DNA of 64,000 nucleotides from Sphingomonas sp. BK235 (GCF_004345855.1 NZ_SLXN01000002.1:248001-312000); one strand, 5' to 3'; positions 1 through 8,521 are shown, counted from the first letter of the stretch. Numbers and translations are program-made. The notes: generated by a model from the sequence alone, not told the origin.

Positions 1-964
1 CGACGTCGCCCCAGTCGACGCCGAGGTCGAGGCTGGCGGTCGCCACCAAGGCGCGCAGCCGCCCCGCCGCCATCGCGCCCTCCACCTTACGCCGCGCCTC
101 TTTCTCGAGGCTGCCGTGGTGGATGCCGATCGGCAGCTGCATCGCATTGGCCTTCCACAGGTCCTGGAAGATCAGCTCGGCGAGGCTGCGGGTGTTGCAG
201 AAGACGATCGAGGTGCGGTGGGTCTCGATCTCGGCCATCACCTGCTCGGCGGCGTAGCGACCAGAGTGGCCCGCCCAGGGCACGCGGTCCTCGGGCAGCA
301 GGATGGCGATGTCGGGGTCGGGGCCGGGCTCGCCCTCGACCAGCGCGACCTGGTCGATGTCGCCGTCGGGGGCGAGCCAGGCGCGATAGCCGTCGGGGTC
401 GGCGACCGTGGCGGAGAGCGCGACGCGGCGACACGCCGGCGCGATCGTCTGCAACCGCGCCATGCACAAGGATAGCAGGTCGCCGCGCTTGCCGGTGGCA
501 AAGGCATGGACCTCGTCGACCACGATCGTGCGCAGCCCCGCGAACATGGTGAAGCTGTCCGGGTAGCTCAGCAGCAGCGACAGCGACTCGGGCGTGGTCA
601 GCAGGATCTGCGGCGGACGGACGCGCTGGCGCGCCTTGCGGTCGGACGGCGTGTCGCCGGTGCGGGTCTCGACGCGGATGTCGGCGCCCATCTCGTCGAT
701 CGGGGTGACGAGGTTGCGCTGGATGTCGACCGCCAACGCCTTGAGCGGCGAGACGTAGAGCGTGTGCAGGCCATCGCGCGGAGTCTCGATCAGCTCGGCG
801 AGCGTCGGGAGGAAGCCCGCGAGCGTCTTGCCCGCGCCGGTCGCGGCGATCAGCAGCGTGTGGTGGCCGGCGCGCGCCTGGTCGAGCATGTCGAGCTGAT
901 GCCGACGCGGCTGCCACCCGCGGCGCGCGAACCAGTCGGAGAGGAGCGGGGGAAGCGCGGCCAA
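1..964 (-). CDS. Ligase-associated DNA damage response DEXH-box helicase (Lhr-type), 3' part cut off by window edge
   Basis: The minus-strand frame reads as the N-terminal half of an Lhr-like superfamily 2 helicase. It has a Q-motif-like start (GWQPRRHQ), Walker A (AATGAGKT), the PLKAL block, TTPESL, a DEVHA Walker B box and SATV (motif III), followed by the start of the second RecA domain (FCNTRSLAE). Family members associate with an ATP-dependent DNA ligase and an exonuclease in DNA repair. The protein runs off the left edge, so the C-terminal part is missing. No ATG is available at the expected N-terminus; a TTG near 964 is the best guess, and an upstream non-ATG start cannot be excluded. 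The longer minus frame around 87-1001 is a shadow. Identification is firm; the start is not. Confidence 0.85.
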   Translation of the reverse strand, partial: MAALPPLLSDWFARRGWQPRRHQLDMLDQARAGHHTLLIAATGAGKTLAGFLPTLAELIETPRDGLHTLYVSPLKALAVDIQRNLVTPIDEMGADIRVETRTGDTPSDRKARQRVRPPQILLTTPESLSLLLSYPDSFTMFAGLRTIVVDEVHAFATGKRGDLLSLCMARLQTIAPACRRVALSATVADPDGYRAWLAPDGDIDQVALVEGEPGPDPDIAILLPEDRVPWAGHSGRYAAEQVMAEIETHRTSIVFCNTRSLAELIFQDLWKANAMQLPIGIHHGSLEKEARRKVEGAMAAGRLRALVATASLDLGVDWGDV

Positions 965-1037
965 GGTGCGTGAGATGTAGCGACGCGCCGGGGTGGGGCA
1001 AGGTGCTCCGCCTACCGCTTGCCCCCCATCACCCGCG

Positions 1038-1217
1038 TCACGGCGTGCGCGCGCGATCCTCGGCCGACTGTTCCTTGTACAAGGTGCGCGTGGCGTCCTC
1101 GGTGCGCGCCTCCTCGTGGCGACTGCGACGGTTGCGCAGGATCGCGAACAACAGCGCCGCGACCAGGATGATCGGCCCGACGATCACCACGAAGCTCCAC
1201 AGGCCATCGCCCGCCAT
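1038..1217 (-). CDS. Small single-pass membrane protein, unknown function
   Basis: A 59-residue protein starting MAGDGLW, preceded by a GGAG ribosome site. Residues about 7-28 form one hydrophobic helix. The rest is a charged, probably cytoplasmic tail rich in Arg and Glu (RNRRSRHEEARTED) ending ARTP. The open frame extends upstream to 1352, but the part before 1217 lacks membrane-protein character and overlaps the divergent exonuclease start. The gene lies directly upstream of the Lhr-type helicase on the same strand, so it may be cotranscribed with it. I do not recognise a family; a function in DNA repair is only suggested by position. Confidence 0.6.
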   Translation of the reverse strand: MAGDGLWSFVVIVGPIILVAALLFAILRNRRSRHEEARTEDATRTLYKEQSAEDRARTP

Positions 1218-1296
1218 GTCACTCTCCGTTCGCTGTTTCTTGCCTCCGCCAACGTCCCCGCGGTGAACTTCGATCCGCCGCCGCGGTTGTTCCGCC

Positions 1297-2307
1297 ATGG
1301 CGACCCGCGCACCGACGCTCGGCGACTGGCTCGAGCCGCACCCAAATGGCATCTACGTGCGCCCGGCCGACGCCTGGATCGATCCCTCCACGCCCGAGCC
1401 GCGCGCGCTCGTCACCCACGGTCATGCCGACCACGCGCGCGGTGGTCACGGCGAGGTCTGGGCCACCCCCGAGACGCTCGCGATCATGGCGGCGCGCTAC
1501 GGCGAGCAGACCGGGCGCCCGGTCGGCTACGGCGAGACGATCCGGCTGGGCGAGGTCGAGGTGGGCTTCGTTCCCGCGGGCCATGTGCTCGGCTCGGCGC
1601 AGATCGTGCTCGATCATCGCGGCGAGCGCGTCGTCGTCTCGGGCGATTACAAGCGCCGCGCCGACCCGACCTGCGCGCCGTTCCAGCCGGTGGCGTGCGA
1701 CGTCTTCGTTACCGAGGCCACCTTCGGCCTGCCGGTCTTCCGCCATCCCGACACCGGGGACGAGATCGACAAGCTGATCGAGCGCCTTCACGCCAACCCG
1801 GAGCGCTGCGTCGTCGTCGGCGCCTATGCGCTCGGCAAGGCACAGCGCGTGATCGCCGAGCTGCGCGCGCGCGGGCATGCGGCGCCGATCTACCTGCACG
1901 GCGCGCTCCAGCGATTGTGCGACCTCTACGAGGAGCTCGGCGTGCGGCTCGGCGAGCTGCGGCCGGCTACTGGTGCATCGAAGGCTGAGATGGCGGGACA
2001 CGTCGTGATGTGCCCGCCCTCGGCGCTCAACGACCGCTGGGCGCGTCGCCTGCCCGATCCGATCACCGCGATGGCGAGCGGCTGGATGCGCGTCCGTCAG
2101 CGCGCGCGGCAGAAGAATGTCGAGCTGCCGCTGATCCTCTCCGACCACGCCGACTGGGACGAGCTGACCGCGACGTTGTCCGAGATCGCGCCGAAGGAGG
2201 TGTGGGTGACGCACGGCCGCGAGGAGGCGCTGGTCCACTGGTGCATGACGCGCCAGATCCGCGCGCGCGCGCTGGCGCTGTCCGGCTTCGAGGACGAGGA
2301 CGACTGA
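1297..2307 (+). CDS. Ligase-associated DNA damage response exonuclease (metallo-beta-lactamase fold)
   Basis: A 336-residue protein with the metallo-beta-lactamase zinc motif HGHADH at residues 41-46, followed by a beta-CASP-like region, as in the SNM1/Artemis-type nucleases. Its overall pattern (an N-terminal GDWLEP segment, YVRPADAWIDP, then HGHADHARGGHG) matches the exonuclease that bacteria encode beside an ATP-dependent DNA ligase and an Lhr-type helicase for repair of damaged or cross-linked DNA. Later metal ligands are visible (PAGHVLGSAQ, VSGDYKRR, LSDHADW). It is transcribed away from the helicase and the small membrane gene, with about 80 bases between the divergent starts. The ligase partner is not adjacent; it lies near 29.2 kb. 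Confidence 0.9.
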   Translation: MATRAPTLGDWLEPHPNGIYVRPADAWIDPSTPEPRALVTHGHADHARGGHGEVWATPETLAIMAARYGEQTGRPVGYGETIRLGEVEVGFVPAGHVLGSAQIVLDHRGERVVVSGDYKRRADPTCAPFQPVACDVFVTEATFGLPVFRHPDTGDEIDKLIERLHANPERCVVVGAYALGKAQRVIAELRARGHAAPIYLHGALQRLCDLYEELGVRLGELRPATGASKAEMAGHVVMCPPSALNDRWARRLPDPITAMASGWMRVRQRARQKNVELPLILSDHADWDELTATLSEIAPKEVWVTHGREEALVHWCMTRQIRARALALSGFEDEDD

Positions 2308-2396
2308 GGGGGCGTCGGCCCTTCACCCTCGTATTCCCGCGGATGCGGGGAGCCAGCATCACACCAGACAATTGACCGTCGCCCGCCATCATCCCG

Positions 2397-2416
2397 GCTC
2401 CCGCGTGCGCGGGAGC
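2397..2416. repeat. Short inverted repeat (REP-like hairpin)
   Basis: Arms of 9 bases (GCTCCCGCG and CGCGGGAGC) are separated by TG. A smaller related hairpin (CCCGC/GCGGG) sits at 2336-2349. The pair fills the gap between the exonuclease and the S10 peptidase. A similar element (GCTCCGGCG/CGCCGGAGC) is found at 48440-48459. There is no T-tract, so a simple intrinsic terminator is less likely than a dispersed REP element. Confidence 0.5.
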
Positions 2417-2533
2417 ACGCGACAGGATCACGCGAACGCGAGGATGCTTCGCCGGAGCACACGCTCCTCCACCTTGCCGCTGCCCTCATCAGCCGATTAG
2501 ACAGCGAGGCTCACGTAAAAATGGGGGAACACC

Positions 2534-4177
2534 ATGCGCCTCGGTCTCGCCGCCGCCCTGCTCGCCGCCGCCGCTCTGCCCGCCGCCGCGCAGGACAAGG
2601 ACCTCGCCCCGTCCAAGCAGTCTGCCAAGACCAACGCCGAGGCGCAGAAGGCCGCGGTCGAGGGCGCCTATGCCAATGCGCCGGTCGACGAGCGCGAGGA
2701 GCGCTCCAAGGGCGCGGTGACGGTCGGCGGCCGCAAGCTCGGCTATACCGCCACCGCGGGCACGCTGACGTTGCGCGACCTCGAAGGCAAACCGACCGCC
2801 TCGATGTTCTACACCGCCTATACGCTCGACGGGACCAAGCCGGGCACCAAGCGGCCGATCACCTTCTTCTACAACGGCGGCCCCGGCAGCCCGACCTTCT
2901 GGCTCCACATGGGCTCGTTCGCGCCGGTGCGACTGCAGACCGGCAACCCCGAGTTCATCCGCCCGGCGCCCTATGATTTCGGCCCCAATCCCTACACCCT
3001 GCTCGACAAGACCGACATGGTGTTCCTCGACGCGATCGGCGCGGGCTATTCGCGCCCGCTCGGCGACATGAAGCCGGGCGCCTTCTACGGCGTCGACGAG
3101 GACGCCGACGCCTTCGCCAAGGCGATCCTGCGCTACGCCACCAAATACGGTCGGTGGAATTCACCCAAGTTCATCTTCGGCGAGAGCTACGGCACGCTGC
3201 GCTCGGGTGCCTTGGCCTATCAGCTGCAGGACCGCGGCATGGCGCTCAACGGCGTGGTGCTGCTCAGCTCGATCATGAACTACGGCTATCGCCAGCCCGG
3301 GCTCGACCAGGTCTATCTCAACTATCTGCCGAGCTATGCCGCCACCGCCTGGTACCACAACCGGCTGGCGAACCGACCCGCCGACGTCGCCACGATCGTC
3401 CAGCAGGCGCGCGACTTCGCGGTGGGGCCGTACATGTCCGCGCTGGCCAAGGGGCAGAATATCTCCGACGCCGAGCGCGATCAGGTGGCACAGCGGATGA
3501 GCGAGCTGATCGGCCTCTCCCCCGACTTCATCCGCCGCGCCAATCTGCGGATCGACCTGCCGCGCTTCCAGAAGGAGCTGCTGCGCGGCACGCGCCAGAC
3601 GGTCGGCCGCTTCGACTCGCGCTACATCGGCTCCGACAGCGACGCCGCCGGCGAGCGCCCGGAGACCGACGTCTCGTCCGACGCGATCTCGGGCGCGTTC
3701 ATCGCCACCTTCACCGATTATGTGACCCACCAGCTCGGCTACGAGACCGACATGCCCTATCGTCTCTCGGCGCGCGACGCCGCGGGCTGGACGTGGAACT
3801 GGAAGCACGAATCGCCGCTGCGCGGGGCGGGGCCGCAGAACAACCCCAACACCGCGATCGACCTCGCCGCAGCGATGCGCGGCAACCCCTATCTCCAGGT
3901 GCTTTCGATGAACGGCTGGTACGACATGGCCACGCCTTTCTTCGGCACCGAGAACGACCTCGGCCATATGATGCTCGAGCCGAGCCAGCGCGGGAACCTG
4001 CGCTTCGTCTATTATCCCGCGGGGCACATGACGTACCTCAACCCCGAGGCGCTGGTGGCGATGAAGCGCGACCTGTCGGATTGGTACGACCGTGCGCTCG
4101 CAGTCGCGCGCTCGGACGCGCCGCCGGCACGGGGCGCGGTGTCGGCGGCGGAGACGCCGGGGCAGTCGCCCAACTGA
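2534..4177 (+). CDS. Exported serine carboxypeptidase, peptidase family S10
   Basis: A 547-residue protein with a clear signal peptide (MRLGLAAALLAAAALPAAAQ). The oxyanion-region motif NGGPGSPTFW is followed by GESYG, which carries the nucleophile Ser218. Asp464 (NGWYDMATPF) and His498 (GHMTYL) complete the alpha/beta-hydrolase triad expected of S10 carboxypeptidases. The enzyme should act in the periplasm on peptide C-termini. The start ATG follows GGGGGAACACC. It stands alone between the exonuclease and the S1/P1 nuclease, which is also exported; both may serve scavenging. Downstream lies a REP-like repeat. Confidence 0.88.
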   Translation: MRLGLAAALLAAAALPAAAQDKDLAPSKQSAKTNAEAQKAAVEGAYANAPVDEREERSKGAVTVGGRKLGYTATAGTLTLRDLEGKPTASMFYTAYTLDGTKPGTKRPITFFYNGGPGSPTFWLHMGSFAPVRLQTGNPEFIRPAPYDFGPNPYTLLDKTDMVFLDAIGAGYSRPLGDMKPGAFYGVDEDADAFAKAILRYATKYGRWNSPKFIFGESYGTLRSGALAYQLQDRGMALNGVVLLSSIMNYGYRQPGLDQVYLNYLPSYAATAWYHNRLANRPADVATIVQQARDFAVGPYMSALAKGQNISDAERDQVAQRMSELIGLSPDFIRRANLRIDLPRFQKELLRGTRQTVGRFDSRYIGSDSDAAGERPETDVSSDAISGAFIATFTDYVTHQLGYETDMPYRLSARDAAGWTWNWKHESPLRGAGPQNNPNTAIDLAAAMRGNPYLQVLSMNGWYDMATPFFGTENDLGHMMLEPSQRGNLRFVYYPAGHMTYLNPEALVAMKRDLSDWYDRALAVARSDAPPARGAVSAAETPGQSPN

Positions 4178-4220
4178 TCGGCGCTACTGCTCCGCTCCCA
4201 TCGTTCGCGGTCACCCTCCC

Positions 4221-4309
4221 GGCGTCATCCTGAGCTTGTCTCAGGATCCACTGCGCCGCGAACGAAACGGGTCACCCTGGGTCCCGAAACGAGTCCAGCA
4301 TGACGCCGG
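4221..4309. repeat. Paired inverted REP/BIME-like element, copy 1
   Basis: Left arm GGCGTCATCCTGAGCTTGTC continues into TCAGGATCCACTG; the right arm is a degenerate reverse complement ending in AGCATGACGCCGG. The same roughly 90-100-base architecture (GTCATCC...GGATCC...GGATCC...GGATGAC) recurs near 25.45, 28.21, 55.75 and 58.48 kb. This copy has the most diverged right arm. It lies between the S10 peptidase and the S1/P1 nuclease genes and has no coding frame of its own. Confidence 0.75.
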
Positions 4310-4404
4310 CGGGCAGTCCAGGAGCTGAGCCAGGTTCAGCTAACCTCCTGCCCGTCCAAGCGAAGCACGTTTACTATGCGCGTAACCCTAGGCACAGGCG
4401 GCGC

Positions 4405-5211
4405 ATGCCCGCCCTCCCCTCGCGCGCGTTCGTCGCGCTCGTCGCCGCGCTCGCGGCCAGCCTCCCCACGCCCGCCCTCGCCTGGGGCAAGACCGGGCAC
4501 CGCGTCGTCGCGCAGATCGCCGACGCGCGGCTGACCGCGCGGGCGCATCGCGCCGTGACGGCGATCTTGGGGGTCGAGACACTCGCGGAAGCGTCGAACT
4601 GGCCCGACACGATGCGCTCTGATCCGGCGCCCTATTGGCAGCGCGAGTCGACGCCCTGGCATTATGTCACCGTGCCGTCCGGCAAGACGTACGCGCAGGC
4701 CGGCGCCCCGCCCGAGGGCGACGCGATCACCGCACTGGCGCGGTTCGCGGCGACGCTGCGGGACAAGCGCGCCTCAATCGCCGAGCGGCAGGCGGCGCTG
4801 CGGTTCGTCGTCCACCTCGTCGGCGACCTGCACCAGCCGCTCCACGCCGGGAACGGCAGCGACCGCGGCGGCAACGATCGGCAGGTCACCTTCTTCGGTC
4901 GCGCCACCAACCTCCACACGGTGTGGGACTCCGCACTCGTCGATGAGCAGCAACTCTCGTTCACCGAGATGGCGACATGGCTCGGCGCGCGGATCACGCG
5001 CGCGCAGGCCCGCGACTGGGCCGCGGCTGCGCCCGAGACCTGGGTGGCGGAGAGCAGCGCGCTGCGTGATCAGATCTACCCTGCGGCGGACGAGAGAGCA
5101 CTGTCCTATCGCTACGTCTACGAGAACACGCCGCGGGTCGAACGTCAGCTCGAGAAGGGCGGGGTACGGCTCGCCGCCTATCTCAACCGCCTGTTCGCCG
5201 AGGCGCGCTGA
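4405..5211 (+). CDS. Exported S1/P1-type nuclease
   Basis: From the ATG at 4405 the product is 268 residues: a signal peptide ending PTPALA, then WGKTGHR. In the S1/P1 family the mature N-terminal Trp is itself a zinc ligand, and here the predicted cleavage places Trp27 exactly first. Further zinc-site motifs are visible: HVVGD-type FVVHLVGDLHQPLHAG, GGND, and NLHTVWDSAL. The enzyme should cleave single-stranded DNA or RNA and nucleotides in the periplasm. The frame is open upstream to 4300, but that extension overlaps the REP-like repeat and would bury the signal peptide, so the later start is preferred. Confidence 0.9.
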   Translation: MPALPSRAFVALVAALAASLPTPALAWGKTGHRVVAQIADARLTARAHRAVTAILGVETLAEASNWPDTMRSDPAPYWQRESTPWHYVTVPSGKTYAQAGAPPEGDAITALARFAATLRDKRASIAERQAALRFVVHLVGDLHQPLHAGNGSDRGGNDRQVTFFGRATNLHTVWDSALVDEQQLSFTEMATWLGARITRAQARDWAAAAPETWVAESSALRDQIYPAADERALSYRYVYENTPRVERQLEKGGVRLAAYLNRLFAEAR

Positions 5212-5245
5212 GTACGTCCGCGTGACGGCGGTGAGCGAGTTTGGC

Positions 5246-5319
5246 TGGATGCCCCGCGTGGATTCGAACCACGATTGACGGAGTCAGAGTCCGTAGTCTT
5301 GCCGTTAGACGACGGGGCA
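5246..5319 (-). tRNA. tRNA-Gln (anticodon CUG)
   Basis: On the minus strand the cloverleaf begins TGCCCCG, pairs with CGGGGCA at the 3' end, and has an encoded CCA. The anticodon stem ACGGA/TCCGT encloses the loop CTCTGAC, giving anticodon CTG. The T-arm carries GGTTCGAATCC. It reads CAG codons, which dominate Gln codons in this GC-rich genome. The gene stands alone between the S1/P1 nuclease and the Ppx/GppA gene. Confidence 0.95.
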
Positions 5320-5446
5320 ACAGGGGCGCGCAACTAGAAGCGATCCGCGTGCGTGTCAACGCCTGCCTTGCCGGTGATATCGCGAGCGTGTAGCGTTCCT
5401 GCCGAGCACCGGGTGGTGGCGCCGTCGCGCCGCCGCGGCGGAAGAG

Positions 5447-6502
5447 ATGAGAGAGTTGACGGCAATGGTGGATTTCCCCGCCCAATTGCCGCGCCGGCAG
5501 GGCCCCGCCCCTGCCCGTTCGGCCCGAAGCCAGCCGCGCCCGGCGCGCGGCGGCGCACGCCATTATGCCGCGCTGGACCTCGGCACCAACAATTGCCGGT
5601 TGCTGATCGCACGGCCGCATGGGGACGGATTCGCCGTGGTCGACGCTTTCTCGCGGATCGTGCGACTCGGCGAGGGGCTGGCCCATAATGGCGCCTTGTC
5701 CGACGCCGCGATCGAGCGGACGATCGCGGCGCTGCGCGTCTGCGCCGACAAGCTGCGCCGCCGCAACGTCACGCTGGCGCGCTCGGTCGCGACCGAGGCG
5801 TGCCGCCGCGCGAGCAACGGCACCGATTTCATCGCGCGCGTGCGCGCCGAGACCGGCATCCATCTCGACATCATCTCGGCCGAGGAGGAAGCGCGGCTCG
5901 CGGTGCTGGGCTGCCACGCGCTGCTCGAGCCCGGCACCGGCCCGGCGCTGGTCTTCGACATCGGCGGCGGCTCGACCGAGCTGGTGCTGGTCGATGCCGA
6001 CACCACCGTCCCGAAGGTGCGCGACTGGCATTCCGCCCCCTGGGGGGTGGTGTCGCTGACCGAGAGCGCGGGCGGTGGCAGTTCGGCCGAGGAGCGCGAG
6101 CGCGCCTACAAGCGGATGCGCGCCTTGGTGGCGGAGAGCTTCGCCCCCTTCGCCGCGCGGCTGCCGCGCCCTGCGACCCCGCCGCGGCTGCTCGGCACCT
6201 CGGGTACGGTCACCACGCTCGCGAGCGTCCATCTTGGGCTGGAACGCTACGATCGATCGCAGGTCGACGGCCTGATCGCCCCCGCCGCGGCGATGCGCCA
6301 GATCAGCCAGGAACTCGCGGCGATGTCGCTCGGCGAGCGCGCGCAGCTGCCGTGCATCGGCCGCGAGCGCGCCGATCTGGTGGTGGCAGGATGCGCGATC
6401 CTGGAAGGGATCCTCGATCTCTGGCCGGCGGAGCGGCTGGGTGTGGCCGATCGTGGCATCCGGGAGGGCATCCTGCGCCGGCTGATGGAGACCGAGGCGT
6501 GA
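5447..6502 (+). CDS. Ppx/GppA family phosphatase (exopolyphosphatase or pppGpp phosphatase)
   Basis: A 351-residue protein of the ASKHA fold. Phosphate-1 motif LDLGTNNCRLL lies near residue 43, SVATEACRRASN and the catalytic SAEEEARLA follow, then FDIGGGSTEL and GTSGTVTTLA. These are the family signatures for hydrolysis of polyphosphate or of guanosine pentaphosphate. The first 35 residues are Arg/Pro/Ala-rich and probably disordered; the alternative start at 5465 would shorten them. Its stop overlaps the rlmE start by 4 bases (GTGA), so the two are translationally coupled, a common pairing in alphaproteobacteria. Confidence 0.9.
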   Translation: MRELTAMVDFPAQLPRRQGPAPARSARSQPRPARGGARHYAALDLGTNNCRLLIARPHGDGFAVVDAFSRIVRLGEGLAHNGALSDAAIERTIAALRVCADKLRRRNVTLARSVATEACRRASNGTDFIARVRAETGIHLDIISAEEEARLAVLGCHALLEPGTGPALVFDIGGGSTELVLVDADTTVPKVRDWHSAPWGVVSLTESAGGGSSAEERERAYKRMRALVAESFAPFAARLPRPATPPRLLGTSGTVTTLASVHLGLERYDRSQVDGLIAPAAAMRQISQELAAMSLGERAQLPCIGRERADLVVAGCAILEGILDLWPAERLGVADRGIREGILRRLMETEA

Positions 6503-7176
6503 GGGGCACCGGCGCGGGCCGACAGCGCGTCAAGACCGCGCGCAATCGCAGCGCGCAATCGACCCGCTGGCTCGAGCGCCAGCTCAACGATCCCTATGTT
6601 CATCGCGCCAAGGCGGAGGGCTATCGCAGCCGCGCGGCGTTCAAGCTGATCGAGCTGGACGAACGGTTTGGGCTGCTCAAGGGCGCGCGGCGCGTGGTCG
6701 ATCTCGGGCTCGCACCGGGCGGGTGGAGCCAGGTCGTGCGCCGCCAGGCGCCGGGCGCGGCGGTGGTGGGCATCGACCTGCTGCCGGTCGATCCGATCGA
6801 CGGCGTGACGATCTTCCAGATGGACTTCATGGACGATGCCGCGCCGGGCGAGCTGATGGCGGCGCTGGGTGGAGCGCCCGACCTCGTCCTGTCGGACATG
6901 GCGGCGAACACGGTCGGCCATCCGCAGACCGACGCGCTGCGCACGATGGCGCTGGTCGAGACCGCGCTGGCCTTCGCGGTCGACGTGCTGCGCCCCGGCG
7001 GTGCGTTCGTGTCCAAGGTCTTCGCGGGCGGTGCCGATTCGGCGCTGGTGGCGGAGATGAAGCGGAATTTCACGACGGTGAAGCACGCCAAGCCGCCGTC
7101 GAGCCGCAAGGGATCGGTGGAATGGTTCGTCGTGGCGCAAGGATTCAAGGGGCGCGGCGAAGAAACGGCGGACTGA
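6499..7176 (+). CDS. rlmE: 23S rRNA (uridine-2552-2'-O)-methyltransferase RlmE
   Basis: A 225-residue SAM-dependent methyltransferase of the FtsJ/RrmJ family starting at a GTG that overlaps the upstream phosphatase stop. The substrate lysine and SAM motifs are evident: SRAAFKLIELDERF, VVDLGLAPGGWSQ, VVGIDLLPVDP, LSDMAANTVGHPQTD and GGAFVSKVF, giving the K-D-K-E catalytic set. It methylates U2552 in the A loop of 23S rRNA. The frame stays open far upstream (to about 5800) inside the phosphatase gene, but homology begins only near the GTG. Confidence 0.93.
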   Translation: MRGTGAGRQRVKTARNRSAQSTRWLERQLNDPYVHRAKAEGYRSRAAFKLIELDERFGLLKGARRVVDLGLAPGGWSQVVRRQAPGAAVVGIDLLPVDPIDGVTIFQMDFMDDAAPGELMAALGGAPDLVLSDMAANTVGHPQTDALRTMALVETALAFAVDVLRPGGAFVSKVFAGGADSALVAEMKRNFTTVKHAKPPSSRKGSVEWFVVAQGFKGRGEETAD

Positions 7177-7196
7177 GCCCGCCAGCGCCGTCGGCC

Positions 7197-7559
7197 TCAG
7201 ACGAGGGCACCTACCGCGGCGATGAAGCGCGCCAGCGTGATCGGCTTGGACACATAAGCGTCCGCCCCGGCGGTGCGGATCCGTTCCTCGTCCTCGCGCC
7301 CGGCATAAGCGGTGACCGCCATGACCGGGATGTGGCGCAACGCCGCGTCGGCCTTGAGCTCGAGGATCAGCTCATAACCGGTCACGTGCGGCATCTGGAT
7401 GTCCATCACGATCAGGTCGGGCATGAACGCGCGGGTACGCTCCACCGCCTCGCGTCCGTCGCGCACCGGCTCGACCGCGAAGTCGTGCGCGCGCAACAGG
7501 TCACAGAACAGCTTGAGATTGAGTTCATTGTCCTCGACAACGAGCACCCGTTTGGCCAC
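7197..7559 (-). CDS. divK: Single-domain response regulator DivK
   Basis: A 120-residue receiver domain with nothing attached. Acidic pair Glu9-Asp10, phosphoacceptor Asp53 (LIVMDIQMP), Thr in AVTAYAG and Lys in VSKPI are all in place. The sequence pattern (VLVVEDNELNLKLFCDLL, ADAYVSKPITLARF) matches DivK, the alphaproteobacterial cell-fate and cell-cycle regulator that signals through DivJ, PleC and DivL to CtrA. The start is GTG. It is divergent from the DUF3572 gene with only 33 bases between starts, so the two promoters must overlap. The usual neighbour pleD is not seen. Confidence 0.88.
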   Translation of the reverse strand: MAKRVLVVEDNELNLKLFCDLLRAHDFAVEPVRDGREAVERTRAFMPDLIVMDIQMPHVTGYELILELKADAALRHIPVMAVTAYAGREDEERIRTAGADAYVSKPITLARFIAAVGALV

Positions 7560-7592
7560 GCGCCGCTATCTCCCTATGATGCCCGATAGATA

Positions 7593-7874
7593 ATGGTCCG
7601 AACCGATCCAAACCAGCCCGACGCGGCCACGATCGCGCTCGACGCTCTCGCCTGGACGCTTAACGAACCCTTGCGCGCCGAACGACTTATCGGCGTGACG
7701 GGGCTCGCGCCGGACGATCTGCGCGCGCGGATCGGCGATCCCGCCGTTCTCGCCGCCTGCCTCGCCTTTCTCGCGGCGCACGAGCCCGATCTCGTCGCCT
7801 GCGCGACCGCGATCGGCACCAGTCCGGCCGCGCTCGTCGCGGCACACGCGCAGCTGGAGGGCGCCGCGCGATGA
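7593..7874 (+). CDS. DUF3572 family protein
   Basis: A 93-residue all-helical small protein with the DUF3572 pattern (ALDALAWTLNEPLRAERLIGVTG, LRARIGDPAVLAACLAFLAAHEPDL). The family is restricted to alphaproteobacteria and has no known function. It often sits beside divK, as here, where it is divergent from it. Its stop overlaps the HAD hydrolase start by 4 bases, so these two are an operon. Confidence 0.85.
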   Translation: MVRTDPNQPDAATIALDALAWTLNEPLRAERLIGVTGLAPDDLRARIGDPAVLAACLAFLAAHEPDLVACATAIGTSPAALVAAHAQLEGAAR

Positions 7875-8521
7875 CCCGGCCGCTGCTGATCAGCGACTGT
7901 GACGAAGTGCTGCTGCACATGGTGCGCCACTTCGCCACCTGGCTCGACGAAGCGCACGACATCGAGTTCCGTTACGATAGCTGGGAATTGGCGAAGAACA
8001 TGCGCCGGCGCGGCGGCGCACCGCTGACGCAGGAGGAGATGTTCGGCTATCTCGGCGGCTTCTTCCCGGCCGAGATGGCGCGCCAGACGCTGGTGCCGCA
8101 CGCCGGTCAGGCATTGGCCGCGCTCGCCGAACGCGCCGATATCGTCATCCTCACCAACCTCGAGGATGCCTGTCACACACACCGCGTCGCGCAGCTGGAG
8201 CGGTTCGGGATCGCGCATCGTGTCGAGTGCAACCGGGGCGGCAAGGGCGCGCCGGTGGCGCGGCTGGTGGAGGAACATGGCGCGCCGGTGACGGTGTTCG
8301 TCGACGATCTGCCGCATCATCATGAATCGGTCGCGCGCCACGCGCCCGCGGTGTGGCGGCTGCACATGATCGCCGAGCCCGCGCTCGCGGCGGGCGTACC
8401 ACGCGCGCCCCAGGCGCATGCGCGCATCGACGATTGGCGCGACGCGCGCAACTGGATCGCGGCGCGCTTCACCGAGGGCCTAGCCGCTCCCGCAGGGCAG
8501 GATGAGCCGGCGCGGGCTTGA
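7871..8521 (+). CDS. HAD family hydrolase
   Basis: A 216-residue protein with HAD motif I as DCDEVL (Asp9, Asp11), motif II as ILTNLED near residue 98, and the motif III/IV region GGKGAP then VFVDDLPHH. The substrate is unknown; the cap between motifs I and II is small and helical (residues about 20-85). The ATG overlaps the DUF3572 stop (ATGA), and the C-terminus overlaps the upstream part of the ridA frame. Translational coupling with DUF3572 suggests a shared role, but none is known. Confidence 0.8.
   Translation: MTRPLLISDCDEVLLHMVRHFATWLDEAHDIEFRYDSWELAKNMRRRGGAPLTQEEMFGYLGGFFPAEMARQTLVPHAGQALAALAERADIVILTNLEDACHTHRVAQLERFGIAHRVECNRGGKGAPVARLVEEHGAPVTVFVDDLPHHHESVARHAPAVWRLHMIAEPALAAGVPRAPQAHARIDDWRDARNWIAARFTEGLAAPAGQDEPARA

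Noticed and set aside
87-1001. 304-codon minus-strand frame over the helicase
   Set aside because: Highly Arg-rich and without motifs; it is a shifted frame of the helicase, whose motifs are in another phase.
5800-6498. Upstream extension of the rlmE frame
   Set aside because: Inside ppx/gppA in another phase, Arg-rich, no homology; the GTG at 6499 is the natural start.
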